Source: Turbatrix aceti (lineage: Eukaryota; Nematoda; Chromadorea; Rhabditida; Panagrolaimidae). From it: a stretch of DNA of 64,000 nt. Shown piece by piece: positions 12,311-22,187 of the stretch (position 1 is its first letter; the number at the start of each line of letters is the position of its first letter). The stretch is from NCBI GenBank assembly GCA_963969345.1, contig OZ017768.1, forward strand, positions 7,278,718 to 7,342,717, in the 5' to 3' direction. The position numbers and the translations under genes were made by a program. The notes beneath the pieces are model-generated. The model did no database searches and was not told the origin of the DNA. It was given only the letters and a program-made list of their open reading frames with translations.

Positions 12311-13404
12311 ATGGAAGCCGACGATGGTTCCTCTTCTTCATCCAGGATAATTCGGCTTCGCGAAAATAGCGACGATAGATTTCCCGACTTTTACATCCCC
12401 GATGACGCGAGCATGGATTCCTTTGACAACAATTTTCCTTTCGGTACAGGTTCGTTTTTTTTTTAGGGAAAATTTGTATTTTATCGTATCACTGTTATCG
12501 ATTACGGTAATATAGTCAATGTTTTTTTACCTTTTTTATTATATTTTCAGAAGACAGTATATCCTTCCCCCAATCTCACAACGGTCGTCCAAAGACCCTG
12601 CGTGATATCGCTACCAAATTCTACGGATACCTCGTCAACTGCAATGGAGCCGAACTCAAACTCATCGATCTCTCCAGAAACCTGAGCGTGAGCAAGCGAC
12701 GTCTCTACGATGTTGTCGTAATCTTCGAATCTCTGGGACTCCTTGTTCGGACTGAAAAGGGAACTGTGCAGTCAACGTGGGTTTTTTTTTTACTTTTCAT
12801 ATTTATTTTTGAACTGAATTTTGGTTTTTTTTTTCAGTGGGATGACGATTTCGGAAGAGTACGTTGGGCTGTCTCGCGAAGTCGGGGCACTGATCGACTA
12901 CGAAACAAGCTTGGATCAAGCCATTGAAAATGCGAAACTCGAAATTATCAATGAAAAGCGTCAGAAATATGAGTATTTGTGAGTTTTTAAAATTAATAAA
13001 AAAATTTTACATTTTTACCCATATATTTTTTTTTAATTTTTAGGTACGTCCGAAAAGACCGAATCGAAGTGAACCCTGAATCTCAATTGTTTTTCGTCAA
13101 CACCGATACGTCGTCCCTCATCATAAGCAAAGCCGAAACCGTAAGTTTTATCGATTTTGATTCCCTTTGCCTTCGATTTCCTCCCAAAAAAGCGATTTTT
13201 ACCCAATTTATTGTACAATTTTAGAACAAATGCCTGAGGATATACACAAAGTCTGCGTTTCCCGACTTGCTGGCAGATAGCGTCCCGGAGGCCCCCCGAA
13301 GCCCGCCAAAGCTGCTTCCAGGAAAATTCACCGAAAAGTTCTTCAATCCGTCCCCTGTTCCTTGCCTGGTCTCCGAAATTGACTATTTGCCGGACGATGT
13401 ATGA
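12311..13404 (+). CDS. E2F-family transcription factor, divergent paralogue (E2F-a)
   Basis: DNA-binding cell-cycle regulator by family. Five exons: 12311-12449, 12551-12776, 12838-12978, 13044-13140, 13225-13404; 260 codons, all phases consistent. The first donor is ambiguous (CAG|GTTCGT, or six bases earlier, also in frame). The winged helix is residues about 55-120 and contains KTLRDIATKFYGYLV and SKRRLYDVVVIFESLGLL; the RRxYD DNA-contact motif is kept. A short coiled coil (SREVGALIDYETSLDQAIEN) and a weak marked-box-like strand pattern (QLFFVNTDTSSLIIS) follow. The usual conserved Trp just after the winged helix is lost, and no clear retinoblastoma-binding motif is seen. It lies directly upstream of a second, more canonical E2F gene on the same strand. 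Confidence 0.85.
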
Positions 13405-14724
13405 TCCTTTCTTTTTTTCCTTTCGCCACAGAGTATGCCAATATTTTTTTGTTACCTACCAATTGTTAAAAACTGTTTTTTTTTGTTCTTCAAAATTCAT
13501 TTTGTTCGTTTTTTTTTGTTTTTCTGTCCTATTTTTTTATAAAAAAACTTTCTCAAATTTTTTAAAAATTTGGTCCTATTTTTTGTGTAGTAATCAATTG
13601 TTTGGTTGTTGGTTGCACCGTCGTCGTCAATCGTCAAGCCAAGTCAACCGGTTACAAATCAATCCGCCCCGTTGTTGTACGTTCAAAAAAAAACGGATGA
13701 ACAACGACAACGACGGGGCCAACCCGACAGGCCCTGAATTGAATGATTTTTGCGCACATGCGCGAGGAGGAACGATGCATCGTTGGTTGGGGTAATGTTT
13801 TGTTGCAAGTTGCAAACTAACGCGCATCCACCAACGCAACTGAACTGGCTAGCTCCTGACTGGTGTGCATACGGCGGCACCGCGCACCCACACTTCTCTC
13901 TTCCCCCTATTTTTTCGGTACGAGAGGACGTCGTGCGGCTGCTATAGAGACGCCGATTGGGCGGGAAAACGAGGCGAAGACTCTTTTCGAAAAATGCGTA
14001 TACGCGCTTTTCTGTTATTTTTCCAAAAACTGAGTAGGGTACCGGTTGTAATCAATCGATTTGCTATTCCGTATCCTTTGTGGATCGGATGTTAGCGCTG
14101 ATTTTATATTTATTTGCCACTGATGGCATTTATGAGAAGTTGGATCAATCACTGTGCCCCATGCCCGTGGTCGTATCCCCCAACGATCCGTGGTGGGTCA
14201 CGGCATAGCCCCGAGAAACTGAGCGGCTCTATGCGCTTGCTTTGGCGTCCCAACTGCCCCCATACTGACTGACGGCTGCTATTCCTACTCCTACTACTAC
14301 TTCGTTATTGTTTTGAGTGCGCGCGTATTTGAGTCGTGGAAAAGGGAAACGAAGGAGAAAAGAGATGACACCACACGTTGAATCGATTATGTAGTATCTA
14401 TCTTTGTTTTTTTCCACTGTGTCCCGCGTAGATTACTCCCAACTGTCCTCTTTCATGGATTAAAAACAAAAAAACACAGAGCTACATATTATTTTTTTTA
14501 GCTTTGTAACTTGGATGCCACTTGTTCACTGACGCAAGCAGCAGCAGCAACAGCAGAGAGAGAAGAAGGAAGAGAAAAGCGCGGCGCCCCCAGTGTGGTA
14601 ATCAATACCAAATCAAGTCTCCTTATTTTTTTTGACACAAACACGAACCCGTAACTTTTTGTTCTATTCTCTGGGCTTGCTGACTGGACGATAAACTGAT
14701 TTGCGAGACGACTGTGGTCCGACA
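13405..14724. other. Intergenic region between the two E2F genes
   Basis: No exon recognised. It contains an E2F-consensus octamer GCGGGAAA at 13961-13968, within TTGGGCGGGAAAA. The middle part (13600-14450) is less AT-rich and probably holds the promoter of the long E2F-b transcript. Confidence 0.5.
13961..13968 (-). promoter_or_regulatory. Candidate E2F binding site
   Basis: GCGGGAAA (TTTCCCGC on the other strand) matches TTTSSCGC. It lies 760 bp upstream of the long E2F-b start, so autoregulation is possible but unproven. Confidence 0.4.
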
Positions 14725-17405
14725 ATGATCCCTGCCCGACCGGATAGCAGCTACTTTCAGAAATCTCATGGATCGGCATTCCAAGATTACTGCCCTCAGC
14801 CATCGACGGCACCGCAGCAGATGGCAGGTGGGGCTATGAACTCGTCAAGTGGTTATTCATCCGGTTACATTAAGTAAGCTTTTGACGAGGAAAACTGTTG
14901 GATAGGATGGTTTTTAAAAATCGATGATTTTGAGGGTTTTATGAATGGTCGCGTCAAGTTTGCAAATAAAACCCCTCAAAAATTTTTTTGTAACAAGTTT
15001 GCATTAGTATTTGACCTTTTTTTGGATTAGGAATCAAAAATGATTTCTAAAAACTAATTTTTTTAATTTTAAATACCGTATTTTTGTAAAAAAAGTGATT
15101 TTAGGCCCAAAAGGTCCATGTTTACGATAGCGCTTATAAAACTGATTTTGAATGTTTATCATTCATTTATGTCTATTTTTTTAATCGGGAATCAAAAATC
15201 AGCCTAAAAAATCCATTTTTGAAAGATTTGCACCGTATTTTGGCAAAAAAAGGAGGATTTTAGGCCCCAAAGTTAATTTTTTTACGATACCAATTATAAA
15301 ACTGTTCAAACTGATCTGGAATGTTATAATGACTCAAATATCAAATCTTAGGCAAGAACCAAGTGACATACCATGGCAAAGTCACCCTCAGCACTCATCG
15401 ATCAACCTAACGGATTTGTCGGGAAGCAGCGGTGGTGGGGGAACGCCGCCATCGAAGAAGGCCAGACACGCAAGCCCTCCGCCAGACAGCATGATTGGGC
15501 CGCAACTAACCCCCCTCGGATCATTAACCCCTCTAAACACCAAGGTTAGTCAAAAAAAAAGAAAGAAAGAAAAGACCAAAACACACGTCAATCTCTCTCT
15601 ATTTTTAGTACCAAAGACAGTCACAAATGATGAAGACTCCAACAAACAGCGCATCTGCTGATTCTCCATCCCGGACCATCAATGGCAAGACTCCGAAGAG
15701 TGCGGCGAAACGAAAAACTCCAAAATCATCGAATACTGCTGACGGTAGGTCAAAAACAATCGATTATGAGAACTTTACCAAGAATACCGTAATGGAGGGT
15801 CTTATTCGTCGACGGAGGTTTTTTTGTTATTTTCGAAGCGAATCTGTTCATCGTAACGGTTTGACAAGTAATGTTTTCGTCTGACGTACACCGTAACGAG
15901 TAACGAGTTAGATATCGTTACTTTCTTCCTTCCTTCTCTTTTCATTTGTTTTTTCGTCGATTTTTCTCTACCTTTTTCTCATTTCTTTCTCGAGATGAGT
16001 TCTTTCAACGACGAAAACGCTTCTCCCTACTTTCTTCGGGACCGGGAGCTGCCACGAAATGCGAATGCGATTCCGCCTGTTGTCAGCGCTGAGAATTCGC
16101 CGGTTGCCAAAAAGCCTAAATTAGCTGAAAAACGCAACAGTTAGCCTATTTTCATTAGATTTTTTTACTTTTTTGATATTTCAGACAACAAGGAGGACCC
16201 AGTGAGGCATGACAGCTCTCTTCTGCGACTGACCAAGTCTTTTCTCGAAGAAAACATACCCGATGAAACAGGAGTAAGTTGTTCTTTTTTGGCCTAAAAT
16301 TTGTTTGTTATTTTGTACGTTTTTTTCAGCATATCAATTTGAATGACGCTGCGATTCGGCTGAAGGTACAGAAGAGACGCCTCTACGACATAACAAATGT
16401 ACTGGAAGGCATCGATTTGATCGAAAAAGTAGGCAAGAACAGCATCCGATGGAAGTGAGTTACCTAAAATTTGAAAACTGATGTGTAAATGCCTTTTTTT
16501 TGTTCAGGAAGGATCAAAAGTCAGCTGATGAGAAGATCGAGACACTTCAAGCTGAGATTGCCAATATCAAGGCTCGTGAGAATCAGGTGGACGAGGTTTT
16601 GACCAATGTCACGGCTTTCCTCGAAGTCGTCAAGCAGGATCCCATGGACCAACCGTATTTGTGAGTTTTTTTTGTTTTGAGATTTTTTGGGGATTAGGGC
16701 GTGTGTTTTTGATTTTTCGATATTTTGGGGGTTTTGGATGTTAGCAATGTTGTTTTTTCAGCTACGTCAGTTTCCAAGATCTCCAGGCCCAGCAGTCGTT
16801 GCTCAACAACACAATCATCGCTGTCAAGGCTCCGCGCAGTTCTGTATCGTACATCGAGGTTGCCGATCCCGCTGAAACAAACGTGAGTTTTATTTTCTTC
16901 AATTTTTTTGATATTGTTAAAAATTTCATTTTTTTTCTAGAAATTCGAAATAATCGTACGAAATCAACACGGCGAAAAGCTGAGCGCCTTTTTCCTCTCT
17001 GGCACGACGAATTCCGACCCAATCGAAATGGACGAACACAACCTCAACGAGCAGGCGGATTACCAAGCTCCCCTGCTTCCTCCGTCTTCGTCCGACTACG
17101 TACCACCCTCGATGTCCTCCGGCCTCGACGACAACTACGACCTTCAGTCCCAGATGTACCCGCAGCAGTACGTCTCGTCGCCTCTCAAATGCATGCTCGG
17201 CGGCAGCGATCCGAACTCGTACTACCAGCAACCGCCTTCGTCGTCTGACATGTATCACGATATGCACATGGATCAGCCATCGTCATCGACGTCGTCCGCG
17301 TACCACAACAACGTAGTCGAACTCCTTCCGGTCGGTGAGCCGGATCCATACGCTTATTCCGATACCGATCAAATGGGTTCTCTCTATAGTTATACCCATA
17401 GCTAG
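14725..17405 (+). CDS. efl-1: E2F transcription factor (E2F-b, EFL-1-like), long isoform
   Basis: Canonical E2F. Eight exons: 14725-14873, 15352-15544, 15609-15744, 16185-16273, 16330-16454, 16508-16660, 16762-16882, 16941-17405; 476 codons with consistent phases. The N-terminus is disordered, with PPSKKARH and SAAKRKTPK basic stretches. The DNA-binding domain (exons 4-5) contains [13 protein letters not shown] and [19 protein letters not shown], the classical [12 protein letters not shown] signature. A coiled coil follows ([19 protein letters not shown]). The marked box reads [18 protein letters not shown], then [20 protein letters not shown]. The C-terminus is rich in S, P, Y and Q and ends [18 protein letters not shown], only loosely like the Rb-binding motif. 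A second in-frame first exon exists at 15995-16139. E2F partners with DP and controls S-phase genes. Confidence 0.93.
15995..16139 (+). CDS. efl-1: Alternative first exon of E2F-b (short isoform)
   Basis: ATG at 15995 opens 48 codons ([16 protein letters not shown]..., including [10 protein letters not shown], a basic NLS-like stretch). It ends at donor AACA|GTTAGC, phase 1. The next acceptor (16184) belongs to the DNA-binding-domain exon, which needs exactly phase 1, as exon 3 of the long form also supplies. Splicing would give an isoform with a different N-terminus. A pyrimidine-rich tract immediately precedes the ATG, so this could be a separate promoter or a trans-splice site. Confidence 0.7.
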
Positions 17406-18024
17406 GCGTTCGTTTACTGTTCTCGGGGTTGTTTTTCGTGAGTTTTGATACCCACTCCCCTACAAAAAGACAAAAAGTTGTTTTTTGTGGTGTTGTATCC
17501 GTCATCCGACTTTTTTTTTTCGAGTGCCAAAATTTTATTTTACGCGTTGTAGTTATTCTATTTTTTCTCACCTGTTGTATTTTGTGTCTTTTGAACATTC
17601 TTTTTTTTTAACGGAACAACTTAAAATTTCACCCACACAAAAACAATTGGTGACGATTCTATACACTTTCGTGGCTACTGGGTCGCAATTCATCGTGCGT
17701 ATCTCTTTCTTCTTTCTGCCTCTTTCTTGTCTCGTTTGTTTCTCACTTTCTATATTCTTTTCAATTCAAAAAAGTTGATCATCTTCCGTACGTTGTTTTT
17801 CGTCACGAGATTGATCGGACTGTTGGTTTGGTTTTTTTTCGTCTCCGATCCCCCACCCCCTCCGCATTTTTTTCATCCATCCATACTTTTCATCTGTTTA
17901 TCGTCAATTATGTCTTCCCTACAGACCGTGTAAATAACAAAGCTAAATCTCACGTCTTTGTTATTTGATAAAGATAAAAGGCAACGAGAAAGAATCCCAG
18001 GTGCGTTGCTTTGTTATGAAAAAT
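17406..18024. other. Convergent 3' intergenic region
   Basis: Separates E2F-b (plus) from the IgGFc-like gene (minus). It is T-rich, with one clear hairpin: arms AAATAACAAAG (17932-17942) and CTTTGTTATTT (17956-17966), 11 bp perfect with a 13-nt loop. Confidence 0.6.
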
Positions 18025-20934
18025 TTAGGACGACAAAAATCGGACCAAAACAGGCAAAAGTCCACAGAATAGGTAGATATTCATAATCGAAATTTCCATT
18101 CCCAAAACCCCATTTCTTCCGCCAGGGCTCGTTGTCGTGATTGTAGTCGTCGGTACTGTGACATTGGTCGGCGTTTCCGTAGGTCCTGTACCGGTGGTCG
18201 TCGGCCACGTTCCAGGACTACTCGTAGGAACCGTCGGACCCGTTGGCACCGTAGCCTGCGTCGTAGGACTCGTATAGTTAAAATACGAACCCGCCTGAGG
18301 CCTGAAGTAGCCCAGCTCGTAGCCATAAGCCTTGTTGTTGTGATGATATCCAATGATGGTCGCGGAGAAGTTTCCGTTGCTCTGGATTGTATGGGGGAAC
18401 ATGGCAGTGGGCGGAACTTCCGCTGTGAAGGCATAGATCGTCCCGGTGAGAGGATCTATGTTTTGGCTGACCGGAGTGAGAGTTACGTTGTCCAGGACAA
18501 CGGTATTGGTGGTTGAGACCACTTGGATGTGGGCGTTTCGGTAGAAAATGAAGAAATAGTGCAGGCCTGTCAGGTATTGCGCCTGGCTGGGTACGTGATT
18601 CAGGTAGGCGCCGGTATGGTTGCCGTTGACTGTGACACCGCCAAGGCGGGTTACTTGCAGGTAGGTGGAACTATAATTTTTTTAATACAGTTATTTTTTT
18701 AAAAATTTTGTTGTAAAATTTTTTTTGATTAAAATTAAAAAAAAATTGATCCTTTTTTGTTCATTTTTTAAATTTTGTTTTTTGAATACTTTGTTTTCAT
18801 TTTTTGACATTTTGGTTATAAAAATTTTTTAAATTGAAATTTCAAAATTTTTTGAACTTTTTATTTTCTTTAAAATTTTGTTTTGAATTTAGTATTTTGA
18901 AAACTTTATTTTTTTTTAAATCGACTGATATTTTTTCATAAAATTTTAAAACAATAAAAAAAAAGAATATTTATAAAATTTTAAAAATAAAAAAAAAATT
19001 TTTATTGAAATTTAAAAAAAAATTGAACTTTTTTCGTTCATTTTGTCGAATTTTATTTTGATTTTTTTTGAAAACTTTTCTATTTTGTATATTTTTTTTA
19101 GAAAATTTGTTTTCTGATTTTTTTCATCTGAAAAAAAAATGAAAAAAAATTGTTGAACAGGTGACAGGTGGCTAAAAAAATCTCACGTGGAAACCATGCC
19201 AAAGCCAGTCTGTGGCTGAAGAGCGAGAGGCCGAATATACCAGTTGGACTCGTAATAGTACTGCGTTGGATGCACCGAGCTCTGATAAACGTCAAATTCA
19301 ATACCCTGTGGCGTGTTGCACGTGTATGCAGGCGGAGCGACGTAGAAAATCCTCGAGTTATAAGTATCAGACCCATGCAAATCGTAGGCAGGGGTATCAC
19401 AGGGCTGCTGGTAAAGTGGGGGTGGCATGAACGTCGCAAAATCGCAGTCCTGGACGATACCGCCCTGGATGATCACCGGTGTACAGGTGACAGTCGCGGA
19501 CACCAGAATCGGCTGAGAAGCCGTAATGTAGTACGTCCGGCCGTGGTGGTTGCCAGATGCTGTCTGGCCGATGTACCAGGCTTTGGAATGATCGGTAATG
19601 GTGATCTGGTTCGTTAGGCTGACACCGGTGTCGTAGAGCGTGGTTACGGTGACGTTGATGGGGAAGGTGGCGGTGCGCAGGGGGAGGATGTGGACGATCT
19701 GGTACTGAAGAGCGCCGTTCGTGATTGGGGCGGAGTTTGGCAGGTTTACGGCGTAGTTCGTGCCGGCTATGGATTCTGGGAGCACTGAAAAAACGAATTT
19801 TTTAGTCTAGAGTGAGAAAAAATTATTGGTCACTTAAAAATTAGGATTTATGTATTTTGTAGTTTTTTTGGCAAAAATACAAAATGCATAAATCATAATT
19901 TTTAGATTTACGCATTTTCCTAAATTTTTTTCCAATCCTAATTTTTGGAAAAAAAATCTTTTTTTGGATAAACCGACCCGGTTTTCGAGCGGGTTACCCA
20001 AATTTTTGGGTTGAAAATCCAAGTTTTTGGGCAAGTTCCTAAAAATTCGGATTTTTATCCAAAATTGTTTTTTCAAACATTAGGATTGGAAAAAAAATTA
20101 AGAAAATGCGTAAATCCAAAAATTATGATTTATGCATTTTGTATTTTTGCCATTAAAAATACAAAATGCATAAATCCTAATTTTTATATTAGGCACAAAA
20201 ATTTCGAATTTTTTAACCGGATACCAAAAATTTCGTGTTTTTGGGTCAGGAACGGAAAAATACATACGTTTCTGACCCGAAAACACGAAATTTGGTGTAC
20301 CCAAAAAAACGGTAAAGAACTTTTTTTATACGGTTACAATAATCAAATTACGATGATTCATCGTAACAAGCACACCCAAAAAATTAAAAGAAGATTGATT
20401 ACGCTATCATAAGCCGAGTTATCGTAATCAACAAAAAAACTATCCCAAAAAAAATTTAAAAAAATTGAACGTGTCCTACCACGACAACTTACAGAGCGCG
20501 ACATCTGTAGTATTCGTCCTGTAATCCTCGTTGAAAATGTAAATGTTTACCGGAACGAGAGCAGTCAGCGTAAACTGCGTGTTGTAGTGAAACTGAACTC
20601 CGTCATTGAACACTCCCCAGACGAGAATCGGGAGTTCAAGTCGAGTGACTCCGTATTTCTTAAACTGGAACTCGTGGACCTTGTCTTCGGGATCCGTGAT
20701 ATACCGAAACGTGCCGGACGAAGTCTCATTTTCCGCAGATTCTGAGCCGTTGTAGGTTACGATAAAAAGCGTAATTGACGGCTGGTAGTCAGCGAAGGAG
20801 TTGCGCGTCACGATGTACGTGAAATTGTAACCCTCAGTGTCGGGTCTCGGGCCGTAGATGCCCTGGCCAGCGACCGATGGCACGAGGAAGAGGATCGCCG
20901 CTCCGCAAAAAGCGAGAAGAAAGGTGCACTTCAT
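18025..20934 (-). CDS. Secreted IgGFc-binding-like protein with mucin-like C-terminus
   Basis: Three exons: 20493-20934, 19187-19784, 18025-18670; 561 codons, phases consistent. It starts with a signal peptide (MKCTFLLAFCGAAILFLVPS). The body resembles the IgGFc-binding-protein N-terminal domain: LVPVNIYIFNEDYRTNTTDV, then LLPESIAGTNYAV, and later SKAWYIGQTASG with TYYITASQPILVSATVTC. Many N-x-S/T sites are present. A Thr/Pro/Gly-rich stretch (about 490-535) follows, and the protein ends in a hydrophobic tail (IYLFCGLLPVLVRFLSS), suggesting a GPI signal or a C-terminal membrane anchor. The exact family is an inference from pattern; the secreted, glycosylated nature is clear. Intron 19785-20492 carries large inverted repeats. 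Confidence 0.72.
19836..20187. repeat. Large intronic inverted repeat with nested hairpins
   Basis: Left arm 19836-19946 and right arm 20076-20187 are near-identical in inverted orientation (outer motif AAAAATTAGGATTTATG), with a spacer of about 130 bp. Within the right arm, 20127-20148 and 20155-20176 form a perfect 22-bp hairpin with a 6-nt loop. It lies in intron 1 of the IgGFc-like gene. It resembles a foldback element or MITE; no clear target duplication was found. Confidence 0.75.
20223..20298. repeat. Second intronic hairpin
   Basis: Arms 20223-20249 and 20272-20298 match in inverted orientation with few mismatches (TTTCGTGTTTTTGGGTCAG against its complement), with a 22-nt loop. It lies directly beside the larger inverted repeat. 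Confidence 0.7.
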
Positions 20935-22187
20935 CGCTCAGGACACAATGCGAGGAGAGGAGAGGAATTCAGGCAGCCCAGGTAACAAGGTAACAAGCTT
21001 ATCGACCACTCTGAGGGGTGCAGCGGCGCTTCTTCTTCGCCTTTGCCTTGGCGAGCGCCGGGGCTGCTAACAAGATAAGCCGCTATCAGTCGATTAAGAG
21101 CCCCTCCTGTGCCGGGATCTAATAAGCGTTTTCTCTTGATTTCTCGCTGCTGTTGGAACCGGAGAGGGGGAAATATTGCAGGAAGGAAGATACCGGAAGC
21201 TCGAGTCAATTAACCGACACGCAAACCCGGCTGGCTGCCCAGTTGACGCTGATGTCTGCGAAGTTCATCTTCACAGGTCGGCGCGTCTGTGATAGCTCAT
21301 AATTGATCGTAAAACTTGAAAAACGATCGTAAAACTCAAAAAAAAAGAATGGTAACAATAGTTGGCCTAACAATGAACGTGTTGTCACAGTTCATTTTGG
21401 AAACGCTTTATGGAATTTTGCCAAAATGTAGATTTTACTGTAAAATGTAGCTGCCTGAAGCGTAATCTGGCAAAGTTACGAAAATCGCGTTTTTTTGGCA
21501 TTTTTGACGATATTTGGCAAGGTTTAATAAAAAAAACTACGGCATCTTCAATGCCAAGGTACATACTGATCGAAATTTTTTTGTGGAAAATCTTGATAAA
21601 AATATCAAAATGCGCGAAAGTATCAAAAAGCCGGTAAAAATATCAAAAAAACCGCTAAAAATGCAAAAACAAATGTTGCCATTGGGATCCTTTTTGAACG
21701 CGATTTTTAGCATTTTTCAAATGGATAACTCTACATATATTTTCTTATTTTTTCGGACTTTCTATAAAAAATTACGTCAATCACTATGATTTTGATAATA
21801 CCGTAGTTTTTTAGATACGAAGTACCAAAAATCTTCAAAAATGACAAAAACGCGAATGTAAAGAACTCTGCCAGACCATGCTTCAGGTTTCAAAAAAAAA
21901 ATTCTAACAACATTTTTCTAAAAAAAAAATTTATAACAAAAGCAATTTTGGCAAAATTTCATCAACAGTTTTTAAAATTAACTGCGACACATTTTTTGTA
22001 CAACCTGCATTTCTAAGGCGTTCGTTTGATCGTAAAACTCAAAAATCATCGTAAAAACTCAGAAAATTATTGCAACAAAAATTGTTCTAAAAAACGTCAA
22101 AAAAAGCGTCAAATCGTGTTTCTGCCGTATTCATCCACATTTTAACGTCTTTGTCGTCACAAAACATTTTATGCACCAAAAATCACT
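20935..22187. other. Intergenic region, IgGFc-like promoter side
   Basis: 20935-21200 is GC-richer and likely promoter or 5' UTR of the IgGFc-like gene. 21270-22130 is AT-rich with repeated TCGTAAAACTCAAAA phrases. 21866-22000 partly resembles 54637-54745 (shared TGCCAGA and TTTTGGCAAAAT blocks). No exon seen. Confidence 0.5.
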
